Below, one piece after another: positions 1 to 5,239 of a DNA stretch of 7,255 bases. Every line of letters begins with the position of its first letter. Within the stretch, counting starts at the first letter, position 1. The notes under the pieces are model-generated. The model saw nothing but the letters and a program-made list of their open reading frames with translations. It searched no databases and was not told the origin of the DNA. The position numbers were made by a program, and so were the translations under genes. The DNA lies in NCBI GenBank assembly GCA_030613835.1, contig JAUWLH010000075.1, positions 1 through 7,255 of the forward strand. Reading direction: 5' to 3'. The stretch comes from Candidatus Bathyarchaeota archaeon. Lineage in GTDB: Archaea > Thermoproteota > Bathyarchaeia > TCS64.

Positions 1-88
1 CTTTACTCATGGAGATGTCCATTTTCTCGCCGTCAATGCCGCTTAGAGGGTCGAAAACGTAGCCGTTCTTTATGATTATGTCCTTCAC
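1..88 (-). CDS. fwdA: Formylmethanofuran dehydrogenase subunit A, N-terminus only (partial)
   Basis: Reading in from the left edge on the minus strand, a GTG at 88-86 opens a frame of 29 residues that runs off the window. It begins MKDIIIKNGYVFDPL and continues SGIDGEKMDI. This is the typical opening of FwdA/FmdA, the amidohydrolase-fold subunit that joins formate to methanofuran. The first beta-sandwich strand and the GxVfDPxxGidGEkmDI pattern are seen directly; the dinuclear metal site lies outside the window. The GTG overlaps the fwdB stop by four bases (GTGA) and has a strong ribosome binding site seven bases upstream, so the start is well supported and translation is probably coupled to fwdB. 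It is the last gene of the mch-fwdD-fwdB-fwdA order visible here. Other amidohydrolases share the fold, but the context makes FwdA nearly certain. Confidence 0.9.
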   Translation of the reverse strand, partial: MKDIIIKNGYVFDPLSGIDGEKMDISMSK

Positions 89-1365
89 TTTGCTGCCTCC
101 TTGAGCCCTTCGAGAATCATGTCCAGAATGTGTTCGTCAGAGTAAACCCCCTCAGGTGGATCCACGAGTTTCGACAGTCTAAGGGCAATGCCGTCCATCC
201 TGTAAGCCGTTCCACCCGCCTCCACTCCCGCTGTCGCAACCGGGATAACGATCTTGCTGAGCATCGTTGTCGGCGTTATCTTCTGTTCCAGTGTAATCAC
301 CGGAATCTTGGCCAGATGCCTTGCAGCATCTGCTGGGAAGGTGGCCCCTGGGTCTGATGCTATTATTATCGCTGCGTCAACCTCTCCCGAAGCCAGAAGG
401 TCGACGGCTGTGAACTCGCCTGGGTTGTATCGTGGATATCCCTTGCTGAAATCAACTGCGTAGGGATAACCCGTCTGCCATGTTGCCACGGTGTTTGCGC
501 CCGCGACGTTATAGTGTCCTCTCATGGGTGTCAGTACGAACTTTGTCTTACGGTTAAGCTCGGCCACGAGGCCAACGGCTGCGTCTATATTCATGTGCCG
601 TCCCTCGCTCTGGGTCAAGCCCAAACCGAAGAACACAACACCGTATTTTGCCTCAGCCATCTCGGCTGCAAGAGCCTTGATGTCCTCCATTTTGACCCCT
701 GCGACTTCAGCTGCTTCTAGCTCCTCCCCCCTGACTATCGCCCTCAGGGTCTGGAGTAGCTCGTAGTCACCGTTTGGCTCAACCTGTACGAACTTGTCAG
801 CGAACCTAGCAGTTCCCGTCTTCCTTACATCAACTGCAATGACTTTCCTGCCCTTTCTTCCCTCAATGTACATCCCTTTAGGCATGACAGAGTATCGGGT
901 GATATGTCTCAGGTGGGCCTCCGTTGGGTTTGCGCCCCAGAAAACTACGAGATCGGCCCTGTTCATGATGTCGCCCAGCGATGCCTTGGACTCTCCGACC
1001 TGCTGTAGGGCTAGAATTGTTGGTCCATGGCAGACTGATGACGTGTTGTCCACTATCCCACCTGTTACCTCCGCTATCTCGATGGCCTTACTTATGGCTC
1101 CGCACTCGGTGGAGCTGAGCCCATAAATTAGCGGGCGTGTTGCTTTGGATAGAATCTCCACTGCCGCTTGAACTGATTCCTCGACAGACCTCGGTTCGTT
1201 ATCAATAGTAGCTGATGTAACCCTGTGCATACCATGATTCAGGAACTTTGACCTTGAAACGGCGCACGCATTTTTGAGCCCAGTAATATGCCCGTCCTCG
1301 ATGGAGACCTCCAGGTCGTCACATAGACAGCCACAGAAAGGGCACACGATATCTGTTTGCTCCAA
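85..1365 (-). CDS. fwdB: Formylmethanofuran dehydrogenase subunit B (catalytic Mo/W subunit)
   Basis: This 426-residue protein is the formate-dehydrogenase-like catalytic subunit that reduces CO2 to formate (or runs in reverse) at a Mo or W bis-pyranopterin centre; formate then goes to FwdA. The N-terminus carries a [4Fe-4S] ligand set, C8-x2-C11-x3-C15 and C34, within CPFCGCLCDD. The active-site motif SSVCHGP has Cys112 as the expected metal ligand, encoded by TGC at 1032-1030, so this is a cysteine and not a selenocysteine enzyme. Further recognisable stretches are FWGANPTEAHLRH near 143-155 and GGTAYRMDG near residue 390. The length fits the family (about 430). The start is TTG, just after the fwdD stop (TAATTG), with a strong ribosome binding site eight bases upstream. 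The sequence does not show whether Mo or W is used. As known for the family, the second pterin-binding domain is supplied by FwdD. Confidence 0.96.
   Translation of the reverse strand: MEQTDIVCPFCGCLCDDLEVSIEDGHITGLKNACAVSRSKFLNHGMHRVTSATIDNEPRSVEESVQAAVEILSKATRPLIYGLSSTECGAISKAIEIAEVTGGIVDNTSSVCHGPTILALQQVGESKASLGDIMNRADLVVFWGANPTEAHLRHITRYSVMPKGMYIEGRKGRKVIAVDVRKTGTARFADKFVQVEPNGDYELLQTLRAIVRGEELEAAEVAGVKMEDIKALAAEMAEAKYGVVFFGLGLTQSEGRHMNIDAAVGLVAELNRKTKFVLTPMRGHYNVAGANTVATWQTGYPYAVDFSKGYPRYNPGEFTAVDLLASGEVDAAIIIASDPGATFPADAARHLAKIPVITLEQKITPTTMLSKIVIPVATAGVEAGGTAYRMDGIALRLSKLVDPPEGVYSDEHILDMILEGLKEAAK
95..102 (-). promoter_or_regulatory. Shine-Dalgarno site for fwdA
   Basis: The minus strand reads AAGGAGGC here, inside the 3' end of fwdB. 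Seven bases separate GGAGG from the GTG at 88-86. This site decides in favour of the GTG start over any later codon. Confidence 0.8.
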
Positions 1366-1758
1366 TTAACCATCCTCCTTGAGTGCCTCAACGATCTCCT
1401 CCAAGGTAGGCACATCTCCTTTCCCTTGTGTAATAGTCGCGTTGATTCCCTTCATCAAAGGCATCCCAGTGCTCCCCGTTCCAGACGCATATACTTGGTT
1501 GGCCCACGGACCATACGGGAAAAACACTAAACCTGAGTCAAGGTTCTTGTCGGGAACCCAGTTAACGGTAACATTTCCATGTGTCGTTGTGATCACAACG
1601 CGGTCCTTGTCATTGATTCCAAGGGTCTCAGCGTCGTCAGGGCTTAACATTACATGGTTGACGCTGTCGATGTAGCTATCGGAGGGCTTTCCAGCCTCTA
1701 GCCCGATACCCTGTTTAGCAGTTCTCCCTGAGATGAGAGTGACCTCAATCTTTGTTAT
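1366..1758 (-). CDS. fwdD: Formylmethanofuran dehydrogenase subunit D, non-canonical start
   Basis: FwdD is the small molybdopterin-dinucleotide-binding subunit that completes the FwdB active site, as a split-off C-terminal domain of the formate dehydrogenase fold. The motif FFPYGPWANQVYASGTGSTG, followed by MPLMKG, is the family signature. The first ATG (1650-1648) would give only 94 residues and lose the conserved N-terminal strand. Upstream in frame the sequence reads IEVTLISGRTAKQG and then GIGLEAGKPS, which matches FwdD N-termini. That extension has no ATG, GTG or TTG before the in-frame TAG that ends mch (1773-1771). The candidates are ATA at 1758-1756 (130 residues; the run GGGGGT on the minus strand lies seven bases before it) and ATT at 1749-1747 (127 residues; aligns with the usual family first residue). 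ATA is given here because of the spacing. The stop is TAA, directly before fwdB. The family assignment is very secure; the exact start is not. Confidence 0.88.
   Translation of the reverse strand: MTKIEVTLISGRTAKQGIGLEAGKPSDSYIDSVNHVMLSPDDAETLGINDKDRVVITTTHGNVTVNWVPDKNLDSGLVFFPYGPWANQVYASGTGSTGMPLMKGINATITQGKGDVPTLEEIVEALKEDG
1373..1380 (-). promoter_or_regulatory. Shine-Dalgarno site for fwdB (supports the TTG start)
   Basis: The minus strand reads AAGGAGGA near the end of fwdD. Eight bases lie between GGAGG and the TTG at 1365-1363. No in-frame ATG is available between the fwdD stop and the first cluster cysteine, so this site justifies the TTG. Confidence 0.8.
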
Positions 1759-1765
1759 CGAAGGA

Positions 1766-1771
1766 ACCCCC
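1766..1771 (-). promoter_or_regulatory. Possible Shine-Dalgarno site for fwdD
   Basis: The minus strand reads GGGGGT, overlapping the last base of the mch TAG. It can pair with the usual ACCUCC of archaeal 16S rRNA through one G-U wobble. It lies seven bases before ATA (1758) and sixteen before ATT (1749), favouring ATA. The match is imperfect, so this is tentative. Confidence 0.4.
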
Positions 1772-2718
1772 TATACACACGAGCTCTTGATAATCTCGTT
1801 ATTTATACTGCCGTGTGTAAAGGTGGCGCCAGTCTCCGCGCATGTGAGTGTTATGGCTGCAGGGGCGAACAGGGCAGGGTCTATCTTCGTGAAATCAAAG
1901 TCAACTGCCTTGTAAATCTCGTAGCTGGATTTTCCATAGTCCTTGCAGTTAGTGCTCGGGGCCTTCTTAGCTATCTCCCTGAGAACATCCTCAGACTCAT
2001 CAACCACGTAGCTGGTGACTCCGCCATAGGTCAAGGCGTCCTCCGCCCTACCCATGGCAACACCCACGTCAGGGTGAACCGGCATGACAGGTGCGTATCC
2101 TGCCCCATACATGACCTTCTTTGGGTCAAGGCCAAGAATGTCCAGCCTGAACAGTCCTGTCTCAACTATTCTCCCTGAAATCTGAACCATACCCGCCATG
2201 CTTGTTGTTGATGTTAGAACCATGGTGACGTTCTCGGGCTCAACGTTTGCCCTTTCAGCGATATAGTAGGCCGCGGAGTCAGGTGGGATCTCCTCCGTTT
2301 CCATGAGAAGAACCGCCACATCTGATTCGTCCCTGTACTCAATCTTTTTGAAAACCGCTTTTGGCTTGTTCGCCAGCGCTCTAGCAGGACCAGACCCATC
2401 GGCCGTGTACCCCTCTGGCTTGATTCTCCATCCCGCCAACTGGGCGCCGAAAAGGGCTACCGCTGGATGATCTGTGGATACGACCACTGAGGGTAGCTGT
2501 AATCCTCCGAAATCAGCGTACTGCAACTCAACCTTCCCTAATCCTCCCATTGCTATGCGGGTTACCATGAGTCCTGCGTCGTATCCTCCGTGGGCCTCAA
2601 CCCCCGTATCGATTACCGTTGCCCCTGAAGGGAGCTTTGTGACCCCGACCCTGTAGTACTCCGAGTTGTCGATGAGCTTCTTAGCCAAGCTATTTGCGAG
2701 TGTATTGATACTCAACAT
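1771..2718 (-). CDS. mch: Methenyltetrahydromethanopterin cyclohydrolase
   Basis: Mch interconverts 5-formyl-H4MPT and 5,10-methenyl-H4MPT in the cytoplasm, two steps from the formylmethanofuran dehydrogenase encoded downstream. The 315-residue product matches the usual length. It has the family stretches YYRVGVTKLPSGATVIDTGV (21-40), EAHGGYDAGL (41-50), TDHPAVALFGAQLAGW (82-97) and GAGYAPVMPVHPD (205-217). Residues R183 and E186 fall in SGRIVETG. As I recall, the Archaeoglobus enzyme's catalytic arginine and glutamate have these same numbers. The protein ends at the normal family end (HGSINNEIIKSSCV) with TAG. The ATG at 2718 has almost no leader behind a TATA-like box, so this is probably the first gene of the operon. 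The next gene, fwdD, is in the same reading frame immediately after the TAG. Confidence 0.97.
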   Translation of the reverse strand: MLSINTLANSLAKKLIDNSEYYRVGVTKLPSGATVIDTGVEAHGGYDAGLMVTRIAMGGLGKVELQYADFGGLQLPSVVVSTDHPAVALFGAQLAGWRIKPEGYTADGSGPARALANKPKAVFKKIEYRDESDVAVLLMETEEIPPDSAAYYIAERANVEPENVTMVLTSTTSMAGMVQISGRIVETGLFRLDILGLDPKKVMYGAGYAPVMPVHPDVGVAMGRAEDALTYGGVTSYVVDESEDVLREIAKKAPSTNCKDYGKSSYEIYKAVDFDFTKIDPALFAPAAITLTCAETGATFTHGSINNEIIKSSCV

Positions 2719-2745
2719 TTTCAGAACAATCTAAATCTGTTTATG

Positions 2746-2754
2746 TTATCTATA
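2746..2754 (-). promoter_or_regulatory. TATA-like promoter element for the mch-fwd operon
   Basis: On the minus strand TATAGATAA is preceded by an A/G-rich stretch (GTAAAAGG) that resembles a BRE. Its centre is about 32 nt before the mch ATG, so transcription would begin only a few bases before the start codon. Position and composition support it; there is no experimental support. Confidence 0.55.
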
Positions 2755-2765
2755 CCTTTTACGGT

Positions 2766-2804
2766 CTATGACTGAAATAACAGAAAACCTTAGTTCGTTT
2801 GACG
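2766..2804 (-). terminator. Weak T-rich stretch downstream of the winged-helix gene
   Basis: Just after the regulator's TAA the minus strand contains GGTTTTCTGTTATTT, then the mch promoter region. Archaeal termination often uses T-rich tracts without a hairpin, so this could end the upstream transcript. The tract is short and interrupted; readthrough into mch is equally possible. Confidence 0.25.
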
Positions 2805-3101
2805 TTACTTGTCCAGATAGTCGACGACGAGTCCTTCTTGAGTTAAAATGTACTTGGTTTCATCTTTCTCATTTGCTTCTTCGACACAGAAGCCATCAAT
2901 CAATACCCTGATGTGCCAGCCAACGTTTTTCTCGTTAATCCCAGTATCCTCTGAAATGGTTTCAATTACATCGTTTCCTTCCTTCAGCGACCTGAGGATA
3001 TCCCTGCGGATCGGGTTGTTGATAGCCCTCAAGTACCTTCTATGCCGATCCTTCGTCTCCTCCATGGAGTCCCCGATCGTTCTGCTGGGCAAATCAGACA
3101 T
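2805..3101 (-). CDS. ArsR-like winged helix-turn-helix regulator
   Basis: This 98-residue protein is a small DNA-binding regulator. Residues 20-40 (HRRYLRAINNPIRRDILRSL) form the first helix, typical of ArsR-type winged helices. ETISEDTGINEKNVGWHIRVL (about 47-67) is the helix-turn-helix with its recognition helix, and GFCVEEANEKDETKYILTQEG (about 70-90) is the beta wing. It has two cysteine-free ends and only one cysteine (C72), so no metal-sensing cysteine pair is visible. No ligand domain is present. The ATG at 3101 is used; an in-frame ATG at residue 13 (MEETKDRH) would give a tighter domain and is a real alternative. It sits 86 bp upstream of mch on the same strand, so it may control the C1 operon, itself, or the PK-C gene upstream; the target is inference. 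Confidence 0.85.
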   Translation of the reverse strand: MSDLPSRTIGDSMEETKDRHRRYLRAINNPIRRDILRSLKEGNDVIETISEDTGINEKNVGWHIRVLIDGFCVEEANEKDETKYILTQEGLVVDYLDK

Positions 3102-3128
3102 AATAACCAGTGATGTCTATAGGGTGTC

Positions 3129-3141
3129 TTCGATAAAACAG
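3129..3141 (-). promoter_or_regulatory. Candidate TATA element for the winged-helix gene
   Basis: The minus strand reads TGTTTTATCGAAG here, centred about 34 nt before the ATG at 3101. A second AT-rich match (CTATAG at 3117-3122) is too close to the ATG to drive this start. The 54-bp gap after the PK-C gene is also short enough for co-transcription, so an independent promoter is uncertain. Confidence 0.3.
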
Positions 3142-3155
3142 TGATGAGTGAAATG

Positions 3156-3635
3156 CTATTTGATCAATGGTGATGCGATGATCTGTTTGATAGCCAGCTG
3201 TTTAACGGGGTCAGTTACCAGTTCTGCCGCCGGATGAACCGTGTCCAGAACCATCGAAGTGTCTATTCCCTTCTTCCCGCCCGCGACTGCGATGAACTCT
3301 CCCTCGACCAGCCCCCTCTGTTTAGCTATTGCGGCAACTTCAAGCGCTGTTTTGACCCCCGGCCCGAACATAAGAAGTGTCTCATTCATCTCACGCAGGT
3401 CTTGTATCACCAGGTCAGCGTTCTCGATAGGGGCCATCTTGAGTTTCTTCATCTTTTTCTTTATATCATCGCTGTAAGAGAACTCCGTGATACTGATAAC
3501 ATGCATTCCCTTTCCCACGGCCTCCGCGATCCTCAAGGCTGTTTTTCCTCCCCTGCTCGCGACAACTATCTTTGATATTCCTCGCGCCTCTGCAGTCTTC
3601 ATTAAACTCTCAGTTGTATCAATTTCCGGAGTCAA
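3156..3635 (-). CDS. Stand-alone pyruvate kinase C-terminal (alpha/beta) domain protein, COG1751 type
   Basis: This 159-residue protein consists only of the domain that forms the regulatory C-terminal part of pyruvate kinase. It starts with TTESLMKTAEARGISKIVVASRGGKTALRIAE (about 8-39), then VISITEFSY (about 45-53), FGPGVKTALEVAAIAKQRGLV (about 94-114) and EFIAVAGGKKGIDTSMVLD (about 117-135). The catalytic TIM barrel is absent, so it should not be a pyruvate kinase. The family is widespread in archaea and lacks an established function that I know of. It may bind a phosphorylated metabolite or nucleotide; this is inference from the pyruvate kinase effector site. TTG at 3635-3633 is chosen because it includes the conserved first helix; the next ATG is residue 12. 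The stop is TAG. It lies divergent from the CBS gene and 54 bp upstream of the winged-helix gene. Confidence 0.85.
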   Translation of the reverse strand: MTPEIDTTESLMKTAEARGISKIVVASRGGKTALRIAEAVGKGMHVISITEFSYSDDIKKKMKKLKMAPIENADLVIQDLREMNETLLMFGPGVKTALEVAAIAKQRGLVEGEFIAVAGGKKGIDTSMVLDTVHPAAELVTDPVKQLAIKQIIASPLIK

Positions 3636-3651
3636 GAACCATCGAGTAACG

Positions 3652-3664
3652 ATATTAGTAATAT
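3652..3664. promoter_or_regulatory. Perfect 13-bp palindrome over the PK-C gene promoter
   Basis: ATATTA-G-TAATAT is a perfect dyad with one central base. On the minus strand its upstream half (CATATTA) is centred about 27 nt before the TTG start at 3635, where a TATA box for a leaderless transcript should be. It may be only the AT-rich core promoter, or an operator on it. Confidence 0.45.
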
Positions 3665-3767
3665 GGCTTTAACTTTTTCCTGTGGTTATCTCTGTCTATT
3701 TGATCAGATATACTCCGATTGGCCCGTATTTTGTTCATTTTACGTCATTGAAAATTAAATAAATGGG

Positions 3768-3786
3768 TATGTATATAGAATACATA
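3768..3786. promoter_or_regulatory. Operator-like inverted repeat on the CBS gene TATA box
   Basis: TATGTAT and ATACATA are perfect inverted 7-bp arms separated by five bases. The TATA-like element TATATAG (3772-3778) lies inside the repeat, about 25 nt before the TTG start at 3800. Binding of a dimeric regulator here would block TBP. The regulator is unknown. Confidence 0.5.
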
Positions 3787-3799
3787 GAAGTGGTCCTGA

Positions 3800-4231
3800 T
3801 TGAGCAAAGAATACAGCGAGTTCTGCACGCTCCCATGCAAAGTGCTGATGAACAAAGCCCCACCTATCGCGCAAGCTTCAGAGAACATAGCCGCTCTCAC
3901 CAACAGGCTGCTTGATATTGACTACAAGGTCGTCGTTGTCTACGAGGACGCCGAGCCCATCGGCCTCGTTACCCTGAAAGATATCATGAAATGGCTTGTA
4001 AGGTCCGAGAACAAGGGGGATGCTCTCCTCAAGGACCTCGTCACAGTCCCATTGATCATGGTAGGCTTAGATTCACCTCTACAAGAAGCACTGGACCTCA
4101 TGGACAAATACGACATTAAAACAATCGGGGTACACGAAGACAAGATCCTAAAGGGGCTTCTAACACAGAACAGTGTCCGGGAGATGTGTGAGCTGTACCC
4201 TCATTACCTAAGGCAGTATATAGTCACCTGA
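3800..4231 (+). CDS. Protein with two CBS domains
   Basis: The 143-residue product is a bare pair of CBS domains, a fold that binds adenosine-containing ligands such as AMP, ATP or S-adenosylmethionine. CBS1 spans about 12-70 (VLMNKAPPIAQASENIAALT, then VVVVYEDAEPIGLVTLKDIMKWL); CBS2 spans about 77-137 (VPLIMVGLDSPLQEALDLM, then IKTIGVHEDKILKGLLTQNSV). No catalytic or DNA-binding domain is attached. The N-terminus has two cysteines (C8, C13). The start is TTG directly after an in-frame TGA, with no clear ribosome binding site but a TATA-like box 25 nt upstream, so the mRNA may be leaderless. An internal ATG at residue 17 would cut into CBS1. It probably acts as an energy or metabolite sensor on another protein; the partner cannot be read from sequence. 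Its stop lies one base from the convergent CitG-like gene's stop. Confidence 0.88.
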   Translation: MSKEYSEFCTLPCKVLMNKAPPIAQASENIAALTNRLLDIDYKVVVVYEDAEPIGLVTLKDIMKWLVRSENKGDALLKDLVTVPLIMVGLDSPLQEALDLMDKYDIKTIGVHEDKILKGLLTQNSVREMCELYPHYLRQYIVT

Positions 4232-4232
4232 T

Positions 4233-5177
4233 TCACGGTCTCCACCCTGAGAGTAATAACAGAAACAACGATGCAGCCGCAAGGTCGGCTGTTGTCCCAG
4301 GGTTTAATGAACCGTTTTCCTCTCTTAGCTCATCATCAAGCTCCTGAATCATATTCATGCCAACCTCGGTAGACACTCCCCCAGCTTGAATGATCTCATT
4401 GGCTTTTTCACTCACCGCTACTGCATCCTCCGTTCCCTTCTTCCTCAGGATAAGTGAGTCAGGGTGTTCTGAGAGGATCTTGAGGAAAGTATCAACCGTT
4501 ACCTCGTTGATATTAGCACCTTCATCAAGCCTCTTTCTGAGGAACGGGTACCCCTCGGTAAACGTGACATTGAAGCATGTGACCCACTCATTGCAGATAG
4601 CGTCTCTTGCCTGGCATTCATTGAAGATGTCCAGCGGGGTCAAACCCTCATCTAGTATCCTGTCGAGGGATGAGGTGTCCTTTACATCAAGCTGATCAAC
4701 AGGTCCCAGGTTCTCTTCCGACATCGCCTCGTCAATAGCCCTGTAAATGTTCACCGAGTCAAGTGGCGTCGCTCCACTGATGACTTCATTAAGGGCACTT
4801 CTCAGCTCGTCAAGATCAACTATCCCTTCCTTCATCACTGACCCTGCTGCCGCTGCTAACGGGGAGAAGAGAAGAATGATGCCGAGGTGAACGTTTCCAC
4901 CCCTCTGCCATTCCATCATGTCTTTCACTGAAGCGAGGATGCTTTCCCCAACACCCAACTCAGCCCATCCTCTATCTTGCTCAATTCTTTGTCCTTTTTC
5001 AGCAAGATCCTGCATTCTCGAACCCAATGCGACGCTGCCAGCTAGGAAATGCTCATATTTTGTATCAGGGAAATCCCTCAACCGGTGTACATTTCCGGGT
5101 TTTGGGTAGGCCGAGACCTCCAGGAGGGCGGCAAGAGAGGCGCATCTTCCAACAATGTCTCCGATCCTAGCTGTCAT
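4233..5177 (-). CDS. CitG-like protein, triphosphoribosyl-dephospho-CoA synthase family (COG1767)
   Basis: CitG/MdcB enzymes join the ribose of ATP to dephospho-CoA, releasing adenine, to make the citrate or malonate lyase cofactor precursor. This 314-residue archaeal member keeps family landmarks: YPKPGNVHR (24-32, the KPG-x-V-x-R motif), GGNVHLGIILLFSPLAAAAG (93-112, the conserved histidine helix) and NPGTTADLAAASLFLLLL (292-309, the C-terminal glycine/aspartate helix). No citrate or malonate lyase gene is nearby, so the textbook role is unlikely. The neighbouring divergent cluster with beta-RFAP synthase suggests a step in H4MPT synthesis; CitG-like genes have been noted near H4MPT genes in other organisms. 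That function is inference. The start is ATG at 5177, preceded by an in-frame TGA, so no longer protein is possible. It shares a promoter region with the nucleotidyltransferase. Confidence 0.87.
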   Translation of the reverse strand: MTARIGDIVGRCASLAALLEVSAYPKPGNVHRLRDFPDTKYEHFLAGSVALGSRMQDLAEKGQRIEQDRGWAELGVGESILASVKDMMEWQRGGNVHLGIILLFSPLAAAAGSVMKEGIVDLDELRSALNEVISGATPLDSVNIYRAIDEAMSEENLGPVDQLDVKDTSSLDRILDEGLTPLDIFNECQARDAICNEWVTCFNVTFTEGYPFLRKRLDEGANINEVTVDTFLKILSEHPDSLILRKKGTEDAVAVSEKANEIIQAGGVSTEVGMNMIQELDDELREENGSLNPGTTADLAAASLFLLLLSGWRP

Positions 5178-5195
5178 TTGGGTTCACTCTCTACT

Positions 5196-5230
5196 CCGTT
5201 AATTATCTTATAAGGGTCTACAATTAACGG
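5196..5230. promoter_or_regulatory. Inverted repeat bracketing the divergent promoter
   Basis: CCGTTAATT (5196-5204) and AATTAACGG (5222-5230) are perfect 9-bp inverted arms with 17 bases between them, and the palindromic TATA box lies in that spacer. The arms fall between the TATA box and each start codon, about where both transcripts should begin or just before. This resembles a two-sided operator for co-regulating the CitG-like gene and the nucleotidyltransferase gene. Confidence 0.5.
5207..5214. promoter_or_regulatory. Shared palindromic TATA box (CTTATAAG)
   Basis: CTTATAAG is a perfect palindrome. Its centre is about 30 nt before the plus-strand ATG at 5240 and about 33 nt before the minus-strand ATG at 5177. 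It is the best TATA match in the 62-bp gap for both directions, so one TBP site may serve both genes, each with a very short or absent leader. Confidence 0.55.
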
Positions 5231-5239
5231 TATAACGTC

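Larger units (their letters stand above)
3636..3799. other. Divergent intergenic region between the PK-C and CBS genes
   Basis: This 164-bp region is AT-rich. It holds the two promoter-overlapping palindromes listed separately (3652-3664 and 3768-3786) and an A/T-rich stretch around 3750-3764 (AAAATTAAATAAAT), which could be a further upstream element for the CBS gene. I see no tRNA, small ORF or hairpin terminator in it. Confidence 0.6.

Noticed and set aside
1366..1650. fwdD starting at the first ATG (94 residues)
   Set aside because: It would remove the conserved IxVTLISGRT strand and about 35 family residues that are plainly encoded upstream in the same frame.
1771..1773. TAG read as pyrrolysine, giving an Mch-FwdD fusion
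   Set aside because: Mch stops at its normal length here. TAG ends two other genes, and no pyl gene is visible. It is kept only as the less likely alternative in the fwdD start finding.
1733..2178. Plus-strand reading frames opposite mch and fwdD (60 and 121 codons)
   Set aside because: Both are antisense to strongly conserved coding sequence and show no recognisable motif.
2736..2784. TCTGTT/AACAGA inverted pair around the mch promoter
   Set aside because: The arms are only 6 bp with a 37-bp spacer and do not extend, which is expected by chance in AT-rich DNA.
4225..4240. Terminator between the convergent CBS and CitG-like genes
   Set aside because: Only one base separates the two stop codons and neither strand has a T-run or hairpin there. 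Any termination must occur inside the opposing gene.
4390..5109. Plus-strand reading frames of 101 and 63 codons opposite the CitG-like gene
   Set aside because: They are serine/leucine-rich shadows of a well-conserved minus-strand gene, with no start signals.
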